A stretch of DNA of 64,000 bases from Roseibium aggregatum (GCF_014692675.1 NZ_JABFCZ010000016.1:1-64000); one strand, 5' to 3'; counted from the first letter of the stretch, positions 8,107 through 20,973 are shown. Made by a program: numbers and translations. Notes: a model not told the origin generated them from the letters alone.

Positions 8107-9312
8107 CTACTCGTGCCTGAGCGCCTCGATCGGATCGAGCCTTGCTGCCCGCCGTGCCGGAAAGAAGCCGAACAGGATGCCGACGGCAGCCGAAAAGGCG
8201 AAGGCGATGACCACGATTTTCCAGTCGAGCATGAAGGGGATGTTCATGGTGCTGGAGGCAAGCAGCGCCAGGCCGAGGCCGGAGAGGATGCCGACGATGC
8301 CGCCGAACATGGAGAGCACCACCGCCTCCACCAGGAACTGCATCAGCACCTGGGACGCCTGGGCGCCGATGGCGAGACGGATGCCGATCTCCCGGGTGCG
8401 TTCGGTGACCGACACCAGCATGATGTTCATGATGCCGATGCCGCCGACGAGCAGGCTGACGCCGGCGACGGCACCCAGAAGCGCGGTCATCATGGCTGTG
8501 GTCGAGGTCAGCGTCTGGGCGATCTGCTTCATGTCGCGCACGCTGAAATCGTCTTCCTCGTTGCCGGTGATGCCGCGCCGCTCGCGCAAGAGGCGCTCGA
8601 TGTCCTGCTGGACTTTTGATGTCTCGACCCCGTCCTGGGCGGAGACGTAGATGGTGGAGATGTTGGTGTTGCCGGCGATGCGCCGCTGAAAGGTCCGAAG
8701 CGGCATCAGGATGACATCGTCCCGATCGGTGCCGAAACTCGACTGCCCCTTGGCTTCCAGGAGGCCGATCACCTCGCAGGAAACCTTGTTCACCCTGACC
8801 CTCTGGCCGATGGGAAAGGCCGGGCCGAAGAGCTCGTCGCGCACGGTTGCGCCGATCAGGCAGACCGCCCGTCCGCCGCGGATCTCGCCGCCCAGGAATT
8901 CACGCCCGGCCGAGAGCGGCCAGTCCTGGGAGATGAAGAAGTCGTTGTCGCTGCCGATGATGCTGGTAGCGCGGCTTTCCGTGCCGACAATGGCCGTGCC
9001 CGAGGTCTGGGCCACAGGGGCAACGGCCTTGACCCCGCGCAGCTGGGCCTTGAGCGCGGCGACGTCCTTGGCGGTGAACGCCCTGGCTTCCGCGCTGGAG
9101 CGGCCGGGTCCGAACTGGCCGGGGCGGACGAACAGGAGGTTGCTGCCGAGCTTGGAGAGATCGTCGGCGACCTTGACCGTGGTGCCGTTGCCGATGGTCA
9201 CCATGGCGATCACCGCGCCGACGCCGATGACGATGCCGAGCACGGTCAGGAACGACCGGAGCGCGTTGCGCCGGAGCGCCTGGAGGGCGAGGCGGAAGGT
9301 TTCCCAAAGCAT
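8107..9312 (-). CDS. MacB-like ABC transporter permease
   Basis: The product is 401 residues. There is an N-terminal membrane helix (SFLTVLGIVIGVGAVIAMVT), a large periplasmic domain at about residues 45-260, and three C-terminal FtsX-type helices from about residue 280 (LLGAVAGVSLLVGGIGIMNI and following). This is the permease half of a MacB exporter in which the ATPase is a separate protein. It forms an operon with the ATPase (overlapping by one base) and the adaptor upstream. MacAB systems export macrolides, peptides or siderophores; the substrate here is unknown. A diverged copy of its last 260 bases sits 6.1 kb away at 1759-2018. Confidence 0.93.
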   Translation of the reverse strand: MLWETFRLALQALRRNALRSFLTVLGIVIGVGAVIAMVTIGNGTTVKVADDLSKLGSNLLFVRPGQFGPGRSSAEARAFTAKDVAALKAQLRGVKAVAPVAQTSGTAIVGTESRATSIIGSDNDFFISQDWPLSAGREFLGGEIRGGRAVCLIGATVRDELFGPAFPIGQRVRVNKVSCEVIGLLEAKGQSSFGTDRDDVILMPLRTFQRRIAGNTNISTIYVSAQDGVETSKVQQDIERLLRERRGITGNEEDDFSVRDMKQIAQTLTSTTAMMTALLGAVAGVSLLVGGIGIMNIMLVSVTERTREIGIRLAIGAQASQVLMQFLVEAVVLSMFGGIVGILSGLGLALLASSTMNIPFMLDWKIVVIAFAFSAAVGILFGFFPARRAARLDPIEALRHE

Positions 9313-10037
9313 CAGGCCGGCTCCCGCTTCTTGCCGTCGGTCCTGATCCGGCCGTCGGAGAACTGGACGATCCGGTGGGCGTAGGCCGCCATTTCCGCTT
9401 CATGGGTGACCATGATCACGGTGATGCCTTCCTCCTCGTTGAGCGCCTTCAGAAGCTCCATGATTTCCAGGCTCATCTTCGTGTCGAGGTTGCCGGTCGG
9501 CTCGTCCGCCAGAAGCACCTTGGGCGAGGTGACGATGGCGCGCGCGATCGCGACGCGCTGCTGCTGGCCGCCCGACAATTCGCTCGGAAAATGATGCTCG
9601 CGGCCCTTGAGGCCCACATGCGCCAGCGCGCGCATGGCAAGGCGCCGCCGCTCGGTTGACCTGGTGCCGCGATAGATCAGCGGCAGTTCCACATTCTCCA
9701 CGGCACTTGAGCGCGCGAGCAGGTTGAAGCCCTGGAAGACGAAGCCGAGATAATGCCGGCGCAACAGGGCGCGCTGGTCGCGGTTGAGCCTGCCGACGTC
9801 CACGGTCTTGAACAGATAGGTGCCGCTGGTCGGCGTATCGAGGCAGCCGAGGATGTTCATGGCCGTCGACTTGCCCGAGCCGGACGCGCCCATGATGGCG
9901 ACGAATTCGCCCTGGTTGATCGTCAGGTCGATGCCGTCGAGCGCGCGCACTTCCGCCATGCCGGCTCCGTAGATCTTGGCGACGTTCTTCAGCCGCATCA
10001 CCGGCTGAGGAGAGGGAGGAGGGGCAGCCGCGTTCAT
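9312..10037 (-). CDS. MacB-like ABC transporter ATPase
   Basis: The product is 241 residues, the typical length of a LolD/MacB-class ATPase. The Walker A motif is GASGSGKST, the ABC signature LSGGQQQRVAIARA, the Walker B VLLADEPTGNLD, and the switch histidine follows in VTHEAEM. It powers the permease encoded by the next gene, with which it overlaps by one base, and lies three bases after the adaptor gene. Confidence 0.96.
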   Translation of the reverse strand: MNAAAPPPSPQPVMRLKNVAKIYGAGMAEVRALDGIDLTINQGEFVAIMGASGSGKSTAMNILGCLDTPTSGTYLFKTVDVGRLNRDQRALLRRHYLGFVFQGFNLLARSSAVENVELPLIYRGTRSTERRRLAMRALAHVGLKGREHHFPSELSGGQQQRVAIARAIVTSPKVLLADEPTGNLDTKMSLEIMELLKALNEEEGITVIMVTHEAEMAAYAHRIVQFSDGRIRTDGKKREPA

Positions 10038-10040
10038 GAC

Positions 10041-11327
10041 TTAACCGGCGGCCTGTGCATCGACGATGATCCGGTCGCCGGCGGCAATGTCGCCCTTCAC
10101 GATCCGGGTCCGGCTGCCGTCCGTAATCCCGATGGTCACCGGAACCGGAATCGCCTTGCCGTCGCGCAGCACCCAGATCTCGCGCTCCGTGCCGGTCTGC
10201 TCCGGCCGGCTCGCCTGGCCGAAGCGCGGCGGGTGGGGCAGGAGCCGCTGCAGGAAGCTGCGGTTGTCCTTCACCGGGGTCGCCTTCGGCGGGATGTAGC
10301 GCAGGGCCTCGTTGGAAACGGTCAGGACGCCGTCTTCCTCCTGCACCTTGATTTCCGCGGTCGCGGTCATGCCGGGCCGGAGCAGCAGTTCGGAATTGTC
10401 GGTGGTCAGCACCGCCTTGTATGTGACCACGCCCTGGACGATCTCCGAACCGAAGCGGAGTTCCCGGATCACCGCGTCGAACTGCCGGTCCGGATAGGCA
10501 TCCACTGTAAAGACGGCGGTCTGGCCTTCCTCGACCTTGCCCACATCGGCCTCGTCCACGTCGACCTGCACCTCCATCTTCTTGAGATCCTCGGCGATGG
10601 TGAACAGCACGGGGGCCTGGAGCGAGGCGGCGACCACCTGTCCCGGATCCACGTCGCGGCTGAGCACCACGCCGTCGATGGGCGAGCAGATGCAGGATTT
10701 CTTCAGGTCGGTCTCGTGGACCCGCAACTCGGCCCGGGCGGCGGTCACGTCGGCCTTGGCGCTTTCAAGGGCGGCCAGCGCCCGGTCATGGGCGGCGCGC
10801 GCGGTCTGGAGTTCAAGGGTGGAAATGATCTTCCGCTCCTCCAGCGAGACCTTGCGCTTGTAGTCCTCTTCCTTCTCCACCACGGTCGCTTCGGCTTCCG
10901 TCACCCGGGCAATCGCGGCGTTCAGCTTGGCCCTGGAGCTTTCCACGGTTGCCTTGAGTTTGTCGGTGTCCAGCTCGGCCAGCATCTGCCCGACCTTGAC
11001 CTGCGAATTGTAATCCACCGCGACGGTGCGGATGATGCCGGACAGCTCGCTGGAAATCTCCACCTTGTTGGTCGGTTCCACCGTGCCGGTCGCCGTCACC
11101 AGAACGATGATGTCGCCCGTGGAAGACGCATTGGTGGTGTAGGTCAGGCCGTCGGACTTGTCGCCGGCGCCGAAATACTCATAGGTGCCAAAACCGATGC
11201 CGGCCGCGATTGCGGCCAGGATGGTCCATTTCAGCACCCGTTTCGCTCGAGAGCCGGCCGTCTGCCTCACTCCGAGGACAGTCTCGATGTCCTCGTCGCT
11301 ATCGGATCGCGTGTTCTTGTCGAGCAT
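10041..11327 (-). CDS. MacA/HlyD-type periplasmic adaptor
   Basis: The product is 428 residues from the ATG at 11327; in-frame starts at 11387 (ATG) and 11399 (TTG) would add up to 24 residues but have no ribosome site. A membrane anchor (VLKWTILAAIAAGIGF) is followed by a biotinyl-lipoyl half-motif (VEISSELSGIIRTVAVDYN), a long alpha-helical hairpin, and the second half-motif (ICSPIDGVVLSRDVDPGQVV). This is the membrane-fusion partner that links an ABC exporter to an outer-membrane channel. It is the first gene of the three-gene exporter operon. Confidence 0.92.
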   Translation of the reverse strand: MLDKNTRSDSDEDIETVLGVRQTAGSRAKRVLKWTILAAIAAGIGFGTYEYFGAGDKSDGLTYTTNASSTGDIIVLVTATGTVEPTNKVEISSELSGIIRTVAVDYNSQVKVGQMLAELDTDKLKATVESSRAKLNAAIARVTEAEATVVEKEEDYKRKVSLEERKIISTLELQTARAAHDRALAALESAKADVTAARAELRVHETDLKKSCICSPIDGVVLSRDVDPGQVVAASLQAPVLFTIAEDLKKMEVQVDVDEADVGKVEEGQTAVFTVDAYPDRQFDAVIRELRFGSEIVQGVVTYKAVLTTDNSELLLRPGMTATAEIKVQEEDGVLTVSNEALRYIPPKATPVKDNRSFLQRLLPHPPRFGQASRPEQTGTEREIWVLRDGKAIPVPVTIGITDGSRTRIVKGDIAAGDRIIVDAQAAG

Positions 11328-11399
11328 GGCGCCGTCCGCTGTTGGTCTTGTCGCTACGATATAGTGGCCGGAGTTTGCGGCAGCCATGAGATTAGTCAA

Positions 11400-11654
11400 A
11401 TAGTATTGCAGTGCGAAGAGAGCCTGCGCGAAAGGGGGCGCACGGTCGCGGAGGCAACACTGGTTATGGTGCTCGCCTCACTCTCCGTTGTCATCCTGGC
11501 CGGAGCGGAAGCGGAGAGCCGGGACCCACTCGTTTCCAGAGCCATTGTTCTTCTGACCAAAGCTGCGGCAAGTGGCTCCGCGAGTAGGCCCCGGCTCGAG
11601 GCCGGGGTGACGGTTGTGGGTGGGGCAGGGCCATGCCCCTTCCGCCACGACCGC
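11400..11654. repeat. Intergenic palindromic repeat region
   Basis: This gap of about 320 bases between the exporter operon and bfr is non-coding. It contains several inverted repeats, including CCCCGGC (11589-11595) pairing with GCCGGGG (11601-11607), and a TCATCCTGGCCGG motif at about 11491 that is echoed in reverse by the CCGGGGTGA at about 11602. This layout, with CCCACTCG and CGAGTAGG facing each other, is typical of the dispersed intergenic palindromes found in many alphaproteobacteria. The family membership is from memory and only one copy is in the window. Confidence 0.6.
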
Positions 11655-11690
11655 CAATAAAAAACGCGGCCGCCGATGGCAGCCGCGTCG
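11655..11690 (-). terminator. Probable terminator of bfr
   Basis: Read on the minus strand, a GC-rich stem of about 10 bp (CGCGGCTGCC pairing with GGCGGCCGCG, one mismatch) is followed by TTTTTTATT. It lies about 30 bases after the bfr stop codon. Confidence 0.75.
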
Positions 11691-11721
11691 AAATTCGTCA
11701 ACAAATACCGGAATAGTTCGC

Positions 11722-12207
11722 TCAGTCGGCTTCGTCGGCGGGGGCCGCCTGGAGCAGGCCGTAGCGTTCGATGCCGATCTTTTCCAGGAGTTCCAGCTGG
11801 GTCTCGAGGAAGTCGATGTGGCCTTCCTCGTCGGACAGCAGTTGTTCGAAAAGCTGCATGGAGACGTAGTCGCCTTCCTCGCGGCAGATTTCGCGCGACT
11901 TGGCGTAGGATTCGCGGGCGTCGTATTCGCCGGCGAGGTCGCATTCCAGCACTTCCTTGATGTTCTGGCCGATGCGCAGCGGCGAGACCTTCTGCAGGTT
12001 CGGGTGGCCTTCCAGGAAGATGATGCGGTCGACGAGCTTGTCGGCGTGTTCCATTTCCTCGATGGATTCGGCGCGTTCCTTCTTGGCCATGCGGGCATAG
12101 CCCCAGTCGTCCAGGAGGCGGTAATGCAGCCAGTACTGGTTGATGGCGCCGAGCTCCAGGAACAGGGCTTCGTTCAGCCGGTCGATAACTTTCTGATTGC
12201 CTTTCAT
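11722..12207 (-). CDS. bfr: Bacterioferritin
   Basis: The product is 161 residues, the usual bacterioferritin length. The four-helix ferroxidase residues are visible: [38 protein letters not shown] (the EExxH ligand pair) and [12 protein letters not shown]. It stores iron as a ferric mineral in a haem-containing 24-mer. The ATG follows a GGAGAGG site. The upstream 150 bases are AT-rich around 12295-12320, but I see no clear iron-responsive box. Confidence 0.96.
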   Translation of the reverse strand: MKGNQKVIDRLNEALFLELGAINQYWLHYRLLDDWGYARMAKKERAESIEEMEHADKLVDRIIFLEGHPNLQKVSPLRIGQNIKEVLECDLAGEYDARESYAKSREICREEGDYVSMQLFEQLLSDEEGHIDFLETQLELLEKIGIERYGLLQAAPADEAD

Positions 12208-12358
12208 GGCGATGGCCTCTCCGGTCGTTAGGTCTTAGATGCCTGTGTCTGGAACAATCCAGACGTGCGCGTCCAGTTCAGGCAGAACCTAACAAGCTAT
12301 AATTCGTAATGAAATCGGAAAATACGTTTTCACAGTGACGCTGCGGAACCTGCGCGGG

Positions 12359-12907
12359 TCAGCGGAAGTGCGGGCCGTGGCTCCAGCAGGTCAGGGAATA
12401 GCGTGAGCCGCGCGTTACGGGCACGACCCGGTGCAGCATGAAGCTGGCGAACAGGGTGGCCGACCCCAGATCCCGGGGCGAAACCTTCGCTGTTCCGCCC
12501 AGCGAAATCTCCAGGTCTCCGCCCTCGTATGTGTCCGGGTCCGACAACTGGGTGACGATGGTGAGCTTGCGGTAACGGGCGATCGGGCCGTCGCCGATAT
12601 CCGAATGCCAGTCGTAATGCCCTTCGTCGGTCTCGTCATAGGCGGCGACCTGGAGCCGTTCCTTGAATTCGGTGATATCGAAGGAGAACGTGTCCCGGTT
12701 GGCGCGGGCCACCGCATCGACGATCCGGTCCATCACCCAGGCCGCCGTCCCCTGGTCGTCGAGCCAGGAAATCTCCGCGCGGCGGATGTTGTCGTGACGG
12801 GTGCCGCCCACCAGTCCGCCCCGCTTCTGCCGGCCGTCTTCGCTCAGGCGGATGATCTCTGCCGCCTCGGATTTCGAAAACAGGTTTGCGATCGAATGCG
12901 TGAACAT
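12359..12907 (-). CDS. 2-oxoglutarate/Fe(II)-dependent oxygenase (prolyl-4-hydroxylase fold)
   Basis: The product is about 182 residues. The iron-binding HxD is in HYDWHSD, the distal histidine in SFMLHRVVPVTRG, and the following GSRYSLTCW carries the arginine that holds 2-oxoglutarate. The size and the WSHGP ending resemble short PKHD-type hydroxylases. The substrate is unknown. I chose the ATG at 12907; a TTG at 12943 would add 12 residues, and neither has a strong ribosome site. It is transcribed alone. Confidence 0.82.
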   Translation of the reverse strand: MFTHSIANLFSKSEAAEIIRLSEDGRQKRGGLVGGTRHDNIRRAEISWLDDQGTAAWVMDRIVDAVARANRDTFSFDITEFKERLQVAAYDETDEGHYDWHSDIGDGPIARYRKLTIVTQLSDPDTYEGGDLEISLGGTAKVSPRDLGSATLFASFMLHRVVPVTRGSRYSLTCWSHGPHFR

Positions 12908-13033
12908 ATGGGTCCATCGAAAGGGTTGATCGAGAGATCGCAAGAACGCCCAAAATCACCCGTTTGCAACGCGAAAATCGCGGTGATTTTCGCTTTCCCG
13001 GCGAAACGATCAGATCGATTTGTTCTCCTGAAG

Positions 13034-14095
13034 CTAAAGTCCGGCGGCAATCGCCTTGCGCATCACGGTCGGCAGGGCCTCGCCATCCAGCTCTGAGGGC
13101 GGCGACCACCAGCAATTCTGCGGGATCGGCGTGTCGGCCGGGTGCGTGGCCCGGTAAACCGTGAGCTCCAGGTGAAAGTGGGTAAACGTGTGCCGGACGA
13201 CGCCCGGACGAGCTTTCCAGTCTCCGGAGAAAGGTGCGTGATCATGTCCGTTCGAAGTCGCGAAATCCTCGCTCCACTCCGATCCGGGCACCTCGCTCAT
13301 GCCGCCGAGCAGGCCCTTGGGTGGGCGCCGGCGCAGGAGAACGGCGCCGTCATTGCTCCTGACCGCGACGAAAGCGGCCCCGCGCCGGGTCGGCTTTTCC
13401 TTTTTCGGCGCCTTCACCGGCAGCGTTTCCGCCAGGCCGGATTTCCGGGCCGCGCAAGGTTCGCTCCACGGACACAGGCTGCAGGTCGGTCGCTTCGGTG
13501 TGCAAAGGGTCGCGCCGAGGTCCATGACGGCCTGGGCGAAGTCCCCGGGCCGGTCTTCCGGCGTCAGTTCCGCCATCGCTGCCCGGATGGCGGGCTTGGA
13601 GCCGGGCAGCGGGTCTTTGATTTCATAAAGGCGGCTGACGACCCGTTCGACATTTCCGTCCACGACCGCCGCCTTGCGGTCGAACGCGATGGTGGAAATC
13701 GCGGCTGCGGTATAGGGCCCGATGCCGGGCAGGGCGACAAGCGCGTCCTCGTCTTCCGGAAACCGCCCGCCGTGGTGGTGGGAGACATGTTCGGCGCATT
13801 TCTTCAGGTTGCGGGCGCGGGAATAATATCCGAGCCCCGCCCACGCTTTCATGACGTCCTCGTCGGCGGCATCCGCGAGCGCATGCACGTCCGGCCAGAG
13901 CCGAGTAAACTTGAGAAAATAATCCTTTACGGCCTGCACGGTGGTTTGCTGCAGCATGATTTCCGACAGCCAGACCTGGTAGGGATCGGGCACGACCCCG
14001 GCCCTGCGGTCGTCCGGGGAAACCCGCCAGGGGAGTTTCCGGGCATGCCGGTCGTACCAGTCAAGAAGTGTTTGGGATGTCGGTTTAGAATTCAT
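13034..14095 (-). CDS. mutY: A/G-specific adenine DNA glycosylase MutY
   Basis: The product is 353 residues. It removes adenine mispaired with 8-oxoguanine. The catalytic glutamate lies in WLSEIMLQQTTV, the helix-hairpin-helix is LPGIGPYTAAAIST, and the catalytic aspartate is in VVDGNVERVVSRL. The four iron-sulfur cysteines are in LCTPKRPTCSLCPWSEPC (Cx6Cx2Cx5C). The Nudix-like C-terminal domain that recognises 8-oxoG is present (HTFTHFHLEL). It is divergent from the dciA-like gene, an arrangement common in Hyphomicrobiales. Confidence 0.97.
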   Translation of the reverse strand: MNSKPTSQTLLDWYDRHARKLPWRVSPDDRRAGVVPDPYQVWLSEIMLQQTTVQAVKDYFLKFTRLWPDVHALADAADEDVMKAWAGLGYYSRARNLKKCAEHVSHHHGGRFPEDEDALVALPGIGPYTAAAISTIAFDRKAAVVDGNVERVVSRLYEIKDPLPGSKPAIRAAMAELTPEDRPGDFAQAVMDLGATLCTPKRPTCSLCPWSEPCAARKSGLAETLPVKAPKKEKPTRRGAAFVAVRSNDGAVLLRRRPPKGLLGGMSEVPGSEWSEDFATSNGHDHAPFSGDWKARPGVVRHTFTHFHLELTVYRATHPADTPIPQNCWWSPPSELDGEALPTVMRKAIAAGL

Positions 14096-14280
14096 GGCTC
14101 AAAGGTGTTACTTTCCAAAATGTTTGCAAGCGACGACTTGGAAAGTCTGGGGAAAACGAAGGGATAACACTGTGCGCATTTGTAGAATCCCGGAAATGTC
14201 TTCGTTTCGTCGCAATCCTGCATAAGTATGATGACGTAAGGGCATGTAATGTTTCGCCCGGTGTGTTGAGGAGTAAAACC

Positions 14281-14820
14281 ATTTCGACCGTGTCCGCCAG
14301 AGAAAAGGCCAAAGGACGAAATGCGGCCAAACCGCTTGCCGATCTGGTCGGCAAGGCGATGACACCTGCGTGCCGCAAACGCGGTTTTGCCTCCGTGGAC
14401 ATCCTTGCCTCATGGCCTGACATCGTCGGCGAACGCTATGGCGAACGGGTGCAGCCGGAGCGGCTGATCTGGCCGCGCCAGCCCGAAGAGGCGGTTCTGG
14501 CGGATGATGCTGCGCCCAAACCGGCTACCCTTGTCGTGCACACCGACGGCCCCACGGCCCTGATGCTCTCCCACGAGATGCCGCAGATCATCGAGCGGAT
14601 CAATGCGTTTTACGGCTGGGCTGCCGTCGGGCGGATCAAGATCGTTCAGCGGCCGGTTGCAGCGCGCGCCCATCCGCGCCGCAAGGTCTTGCCCCCGCTG
14701 ACCGGCGCGGAAGAGAAGAAGCTCGACGACAAGCTCTCCGGCTTCGAGCATGACGGCCTGCGAAACGCTCTGAAGAAACTGGGATCCCAGGTCATCGCGC
14801 GGGAAAAGGCATCCAAATGA
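14281..14820 (+). CDS. dciA: DUF721/DciA-family protein
   Basis: The product is about 180 residues. The N-terminal DUF721 part is visible (LADLVGKAMTPACRKRGF, ILASWPDIVGERYGE, LVVHTDGPTALMLSHEMPQI). DciA proteins help load the replicative helicase. The start is unclear: an SD-like GAGGAG at 14268-14273 sits seven bases before an ATT at 14281, whereas in-frame GTG codons at 14263 and 14290 are badly placed for it. I annotate from the ATT, with GTG 14290 as the alternative. It is divergent from mutY and followed by a dsbA-like gene. Confidence 0.72.
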   Translation: MSTVSAREKAKGRNAAKPLADLVGKAMTPACRKRGFASVDILASWPDIVGERYGERVQPERLIWPRQPEEAVLADDAAPKPATLVVHTDGPTALMLSHEMPQIIERINAFYGWAAVGRIKIVQRPVAARAHPRRKVLPPLTGAEEKKLDDKLSGFEHDGLRNALKKLGSQVIAREKASK

Positions 14821-15003
14821 AGTTCTGCCGGGCCTCGGCCGTCACCTCGTCGTGATCGCGGCGGGGACGCTTGCCCCTTGCGTCTTCCCCCTTGCTGCCA
14901 CAATTGACCGTTTGAGTTGACTGCGCCTGCGCGAGCGGGCACATCAAGGGGCAATCCGGAGGATCTCCGGTTTTGCGATCGAACATTGGACGGGACCACG
15001 AAC

Positions 15004-15645
15004 GTGACACTTTCTCGCAGACAATTACTCCAGGCCGCCTCCGGCCTCGCCTTGACTATCGGCATTATGGGCCTGCCGGCCCTGGCGCAAGCTGCCGAAA
15101 CTGTCGATATCGACGAACTGATGAAGCCGAGCCCGCTTGGCGACAAGGTTCTGGGCTCCGAGGACGCACCGGTCACGATCGTCGAATATGCCTCCATGAC
15201 CTGCGGTCACTGCGCCCATTTCGATGAGGTCACCTTTCCGGAGCTGAAGTCCCGGTATATCGAGACCGGCAAGGTGCGGTACATCTTCCGCGAGTACCCG
15301 CTCAACCAGCCGGCCTACGCCATGTCCATGCTGGCCCGCTGCATGCCGGCGGACAAATATTTCGATGGTGTCGAGATCATGTTCGAACAGCTCCGCTCCG
15401 GCGCTTTGAGCGGAACTTTCCTGCCCGCCCTGACGAAATTGTCGAAGCAGATCGGATTTACACAGGAGTCCTTCGAGGAATGCTTGACAAACCAGAAGCT
15501 GCTTGACGCACTGGAGGCTGAAAAAACGCGGGCCACCAACGAATTCGGTGTTAAGGCGACGCCGACGTTCTTTATCAACGGTGAAAAGCATTCGGGAGCG
15601 CTGTCGATTGAGGAAATGGGCAAGATCATCGACGAGAAGATGTAA
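15004..15645 (+). CDS. DsbA-family periplasmic thiol oxidoreductase
   Basis: The product is 213 residues from a GTG start. The N-terminus (LSRRQLLQAASG, then a hydrophobic run ending ALAQA) resembles a twin-arginine signal peptide. The thioredoxin-fold active site is CGHC in the segment MTCGHCAHFDEV, and the cis-proline is in GVKATPTFFING. It probably oxidises or isomerises disulfides in periplasmic proteins. It sits between the dciA-like gene and smc, a conserved alphaproteobacterial order. Confidence 0.9.
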   Translation: MTLSRRQLLQAASGLALTIGIMGLPALAQAAETVDIDELMKPSPLGDKVLGSEDAPVTIVEYASMTCGHCAHFDEVTFPELKSRYIETGKVRYIFREYPLNQPAYAMSMLARCMPADKYFDGVEIMFEQLRSGALSGTFLPALTKLSKQIGFTQESFEECLTNQKLLDALEAEKTRATNEFGVKATPTFFINGEKHSGALSIEEMGKIIDEKM

Positions 15646-15735
15646 GCCGCTGGACACTGTCCAGCGGTCGATGATCGCACGCCCTTTTTCTGAAACCAAC
15701 GCGTCGGCGCAGCGCTTGAGAAAGCGGGTGCGCCG

Positions 15736-19194
<3,459 letters not shown>

Positions 19195-19310
19195 CAGGGG
19201 CCAAACCGTGTGCATTGCGCAACGGGCCTATTCGACTTAGGTTTGGTCGAAACGTCTCATGACGAAGAAAATTATTATAATTCAGGTATTTAGTCCTTTT
19301 TCCGGCCTTC

Positions 19311-19339
19311 TTGACAGGGCATTGGGCGCCGATTATGGT
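19311..19339 (+). promoter_or_regulatory. Probable promoter of the atp F0 operon
   Basis: A perfect -35 box TTGACA (19311-19316) is followed after 17 bases by TATGGT (19334-19339). It lies 66 bases before the atpI start codon. Confidence 0.65.
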
Positions 19340-19404
19340 GCGCGCGGCTTTAGGGGGCTTTCTGCCTAACGGATCTAAACCGTCGAGGGGTGTCGGAGAC
19401 TGTA

Positions 19405-19791
19405 ATGAACGGCTCTTCGCAAGACGACGATGGAACGGATCCGCTGGAGGGTGCCTCCGAGTCGGGTCTGTCGAAGCGGCGGGCTCAACTGGACCGCAAG
19501 CTGAAGGACTTGCATGTGGCCGAGCAGGCCGCCGTGCAGAAGTCCCACAGAAGCGCCACCGGTTATGCGCAGGCAGTGAAGATTTCCTCGGAATTCATCG
19601 CTGGCGTGCTGGTTGGTGCCGGGATCGGTTGGGTGGCTGACGAGTGGTTGGGGACATCGCCGTTCGGGTTGATCGTCTTTCTTCTTCTCGGTTTTGCGGC
19701 AGGGGTCCTGAACGTCATGCGCTCGGCCGGATTGGTCACCAGCCAGGACGAACAGATCTCGAAGCAGAAATCGCGCAAAGACGGTCCCTGA
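19405..19791 (+). CDS. atpI: ATP synthase protein I
   Basis: The product is 128 residues. The soluble N-terminus is followed by two membrane helices (FIAGVLVGAGIGWVADEW and PFGLIVFLLLGFAAGVLNVM) typical of AtpI, which assists c-ring assembly or Mg2+ supply. The ATG at 19405 has a GGAG site six bases upstream; a GTG at 19390 is less well placed. It is the first gene of the F0 operon. Confidence 0.92.
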   Translation: MNGSSQDDDGTDPLEGASESGLSKRRAQLDRKLKDLHVAEQAAVQKSHRSATGYAQAVKISSEFIAGVLVGAGIGWVADEWLGTSPFGLIVFLLLGFAAGVLNVMRSAGLVTSQDEQISKQKSRKDGP

Positions 19792-19848
19792 ATGAATTCA
19801 CCGCGCTTCATGCGCGCCCCGAAGTGAACAGATGAAGAAGGCTGACCG

Positions 19849-20598
19849 GTGTCGAACGATCCGATCCACCAGTTCCAGATCCAGAAGATTTTCCCGATCG
19901 AAGTCGGGGGCATGGATTTCTCATTCACCAATTCTTCGCTGTTCATGGGTTTGACCGTGGCAGCGGCGTCCGCATTCCTGATCTTCTCGACCAGCGGCCG
20001 CGGCCTCGTGCCGACGCGGATGCAGTCGGTTGCGGAAATGGCCTACGAATTCGTGGCCAGTATGCTGAGGGACGCGGCGGGTACCGATGGTATGCGCTTC
20101 TTCCCGATGGTGTTCTCGATCTTCATGTTCGTGCTTTTCGGGAACCTGTTCGGGATGTTCCCGTACTTCTTCACCATCACGAGCCACATTATCGTGACCT
20201 TTGCGCTGGCCATGCTGGTGATCCTGACAGTGGTCATCTACGGCTTCATGCGCAACGGAATGAAATTCCTGAAGCTGTTCGTGCCGAGCGGTGTTCCAGG
20301 AGCGCTGATACCGCTGGTGACGGCGATCGAGATCATCTCCTTCCTGTCCCGCCCGATCAGCCTGTCCGTCCGTCTTTTCGCAAACATGCTGGCCGGACAC
20401 ATCACGCTTAAGGTTTTCTCGGGCTTCGTCGTAAGCCTGGGTGCATTGGGAGCTGCCGGCGTTGCCGGTGCCGTTCTCCCGCTCGGAATGACGGTTGCCC
20501 TGACGGCGCTTGAGTTCCTGGTTGCGTTCCTGCAGGCCTACGTCTTCACGGTCCTGACCTGCATGTATCTCAACGACGCACTTCATCCATCCCACTAA
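19849..20598 (+). CDS. atpB: ATP synthase F0 subunit a
   Basis: The product is 249 residues with five to six membrane helices. The essential proton-channel arginine lies in [14 protein letters not shown]. Subunit a forms the proton half-channels against the c-ring. The start is GTG. It lies between atpI and atpE in the standard alphaproteobacterial order; the F1 genes are elsewhere in the genome, as usual for this class. Confidence 0.97.
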   Translation: MSNDPIHQFQIQKIFPIEVGGMDFSFTNSSLFMGLTVAAASAFLIFSTSGRGLVPTRMQSVAEMAYEFVASMLRDAAGTDGMRFFPMVFSIFMFVLFGNLFGMFPYFFTITSHIIVTFALAMLVILTVVIYGFMRNGMKFLKLFVPSGVPGALIPLVTAIEIISFLSRPISLSVRLFANMLAGHITLKVFSGFVVSLGALGAAGVAGAVLPLGMTVALTALEFLVAFLQAYVFTVLTCMYLNDALHPSH

Positions 20599-20663
20599 GT
20601 TCAAGAATCACGCGGTCATGCGGCCGCAAGTGAAACTGACAAACGCTATTAGGAGCACATGTC

Positions 20664-20891
20664 ATGGAAGCAGAAGCAGCAAAGTACATCGGCGCAGGTA
20701 TCGCATGCCTCGGCATGGGCGGGGCCGGTATGGGCCTCGGCCAGATCTTCGGTAACTACCTCGCAGGCGCACTGCGCAACCCGTCCGCAGCCGACGGCCA
20801 GTTCGGCCGCCTGATCTTCGGCTTCGCCGTGACGGAAGCTCTGGGCATCTTCTCCCTCCTCGTTGCTCTGATGCTTCTCTTCGTCGTCTAA
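20664..20891 (+). CDS. atpE: ATP synthase F0 subunit c
   Basis: The product is 75 residues forming a two-helix hairpin. The glycine-rich first helix ([17 protein letters not shown]) and the polar loop ALRNPSA are present. The proton-carrying glutamate lies in the second helix, [13 protein letters not shown]. An AGGAGC site precedes the ATG. Several copies form the rotor ring. Confidence 0.97.
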   Translation: MEAEAAKYIGAGIACLGMGGAGMGLGQIFGNYLAGALRNPSAADGQFGRLIFGFAVTEALGIFSLLVALMLLFVV

Positions 20892-20973
20892 TCGACTTTC
20901 GATAGACAACGACATTTGACGAGAAACCGGTGGTGGCGCATTCGCGCCGCCAGTCCGGCATCTGGAGACGAAG

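Noticed and set aside
9753..11660. Long plus-strand open frame opposite the exporter genes
   Set aside because: The minus-strand ATPase and adaptor have complete family motifs; the plus frame is histidine/glycine/arginine-rich with no domain.
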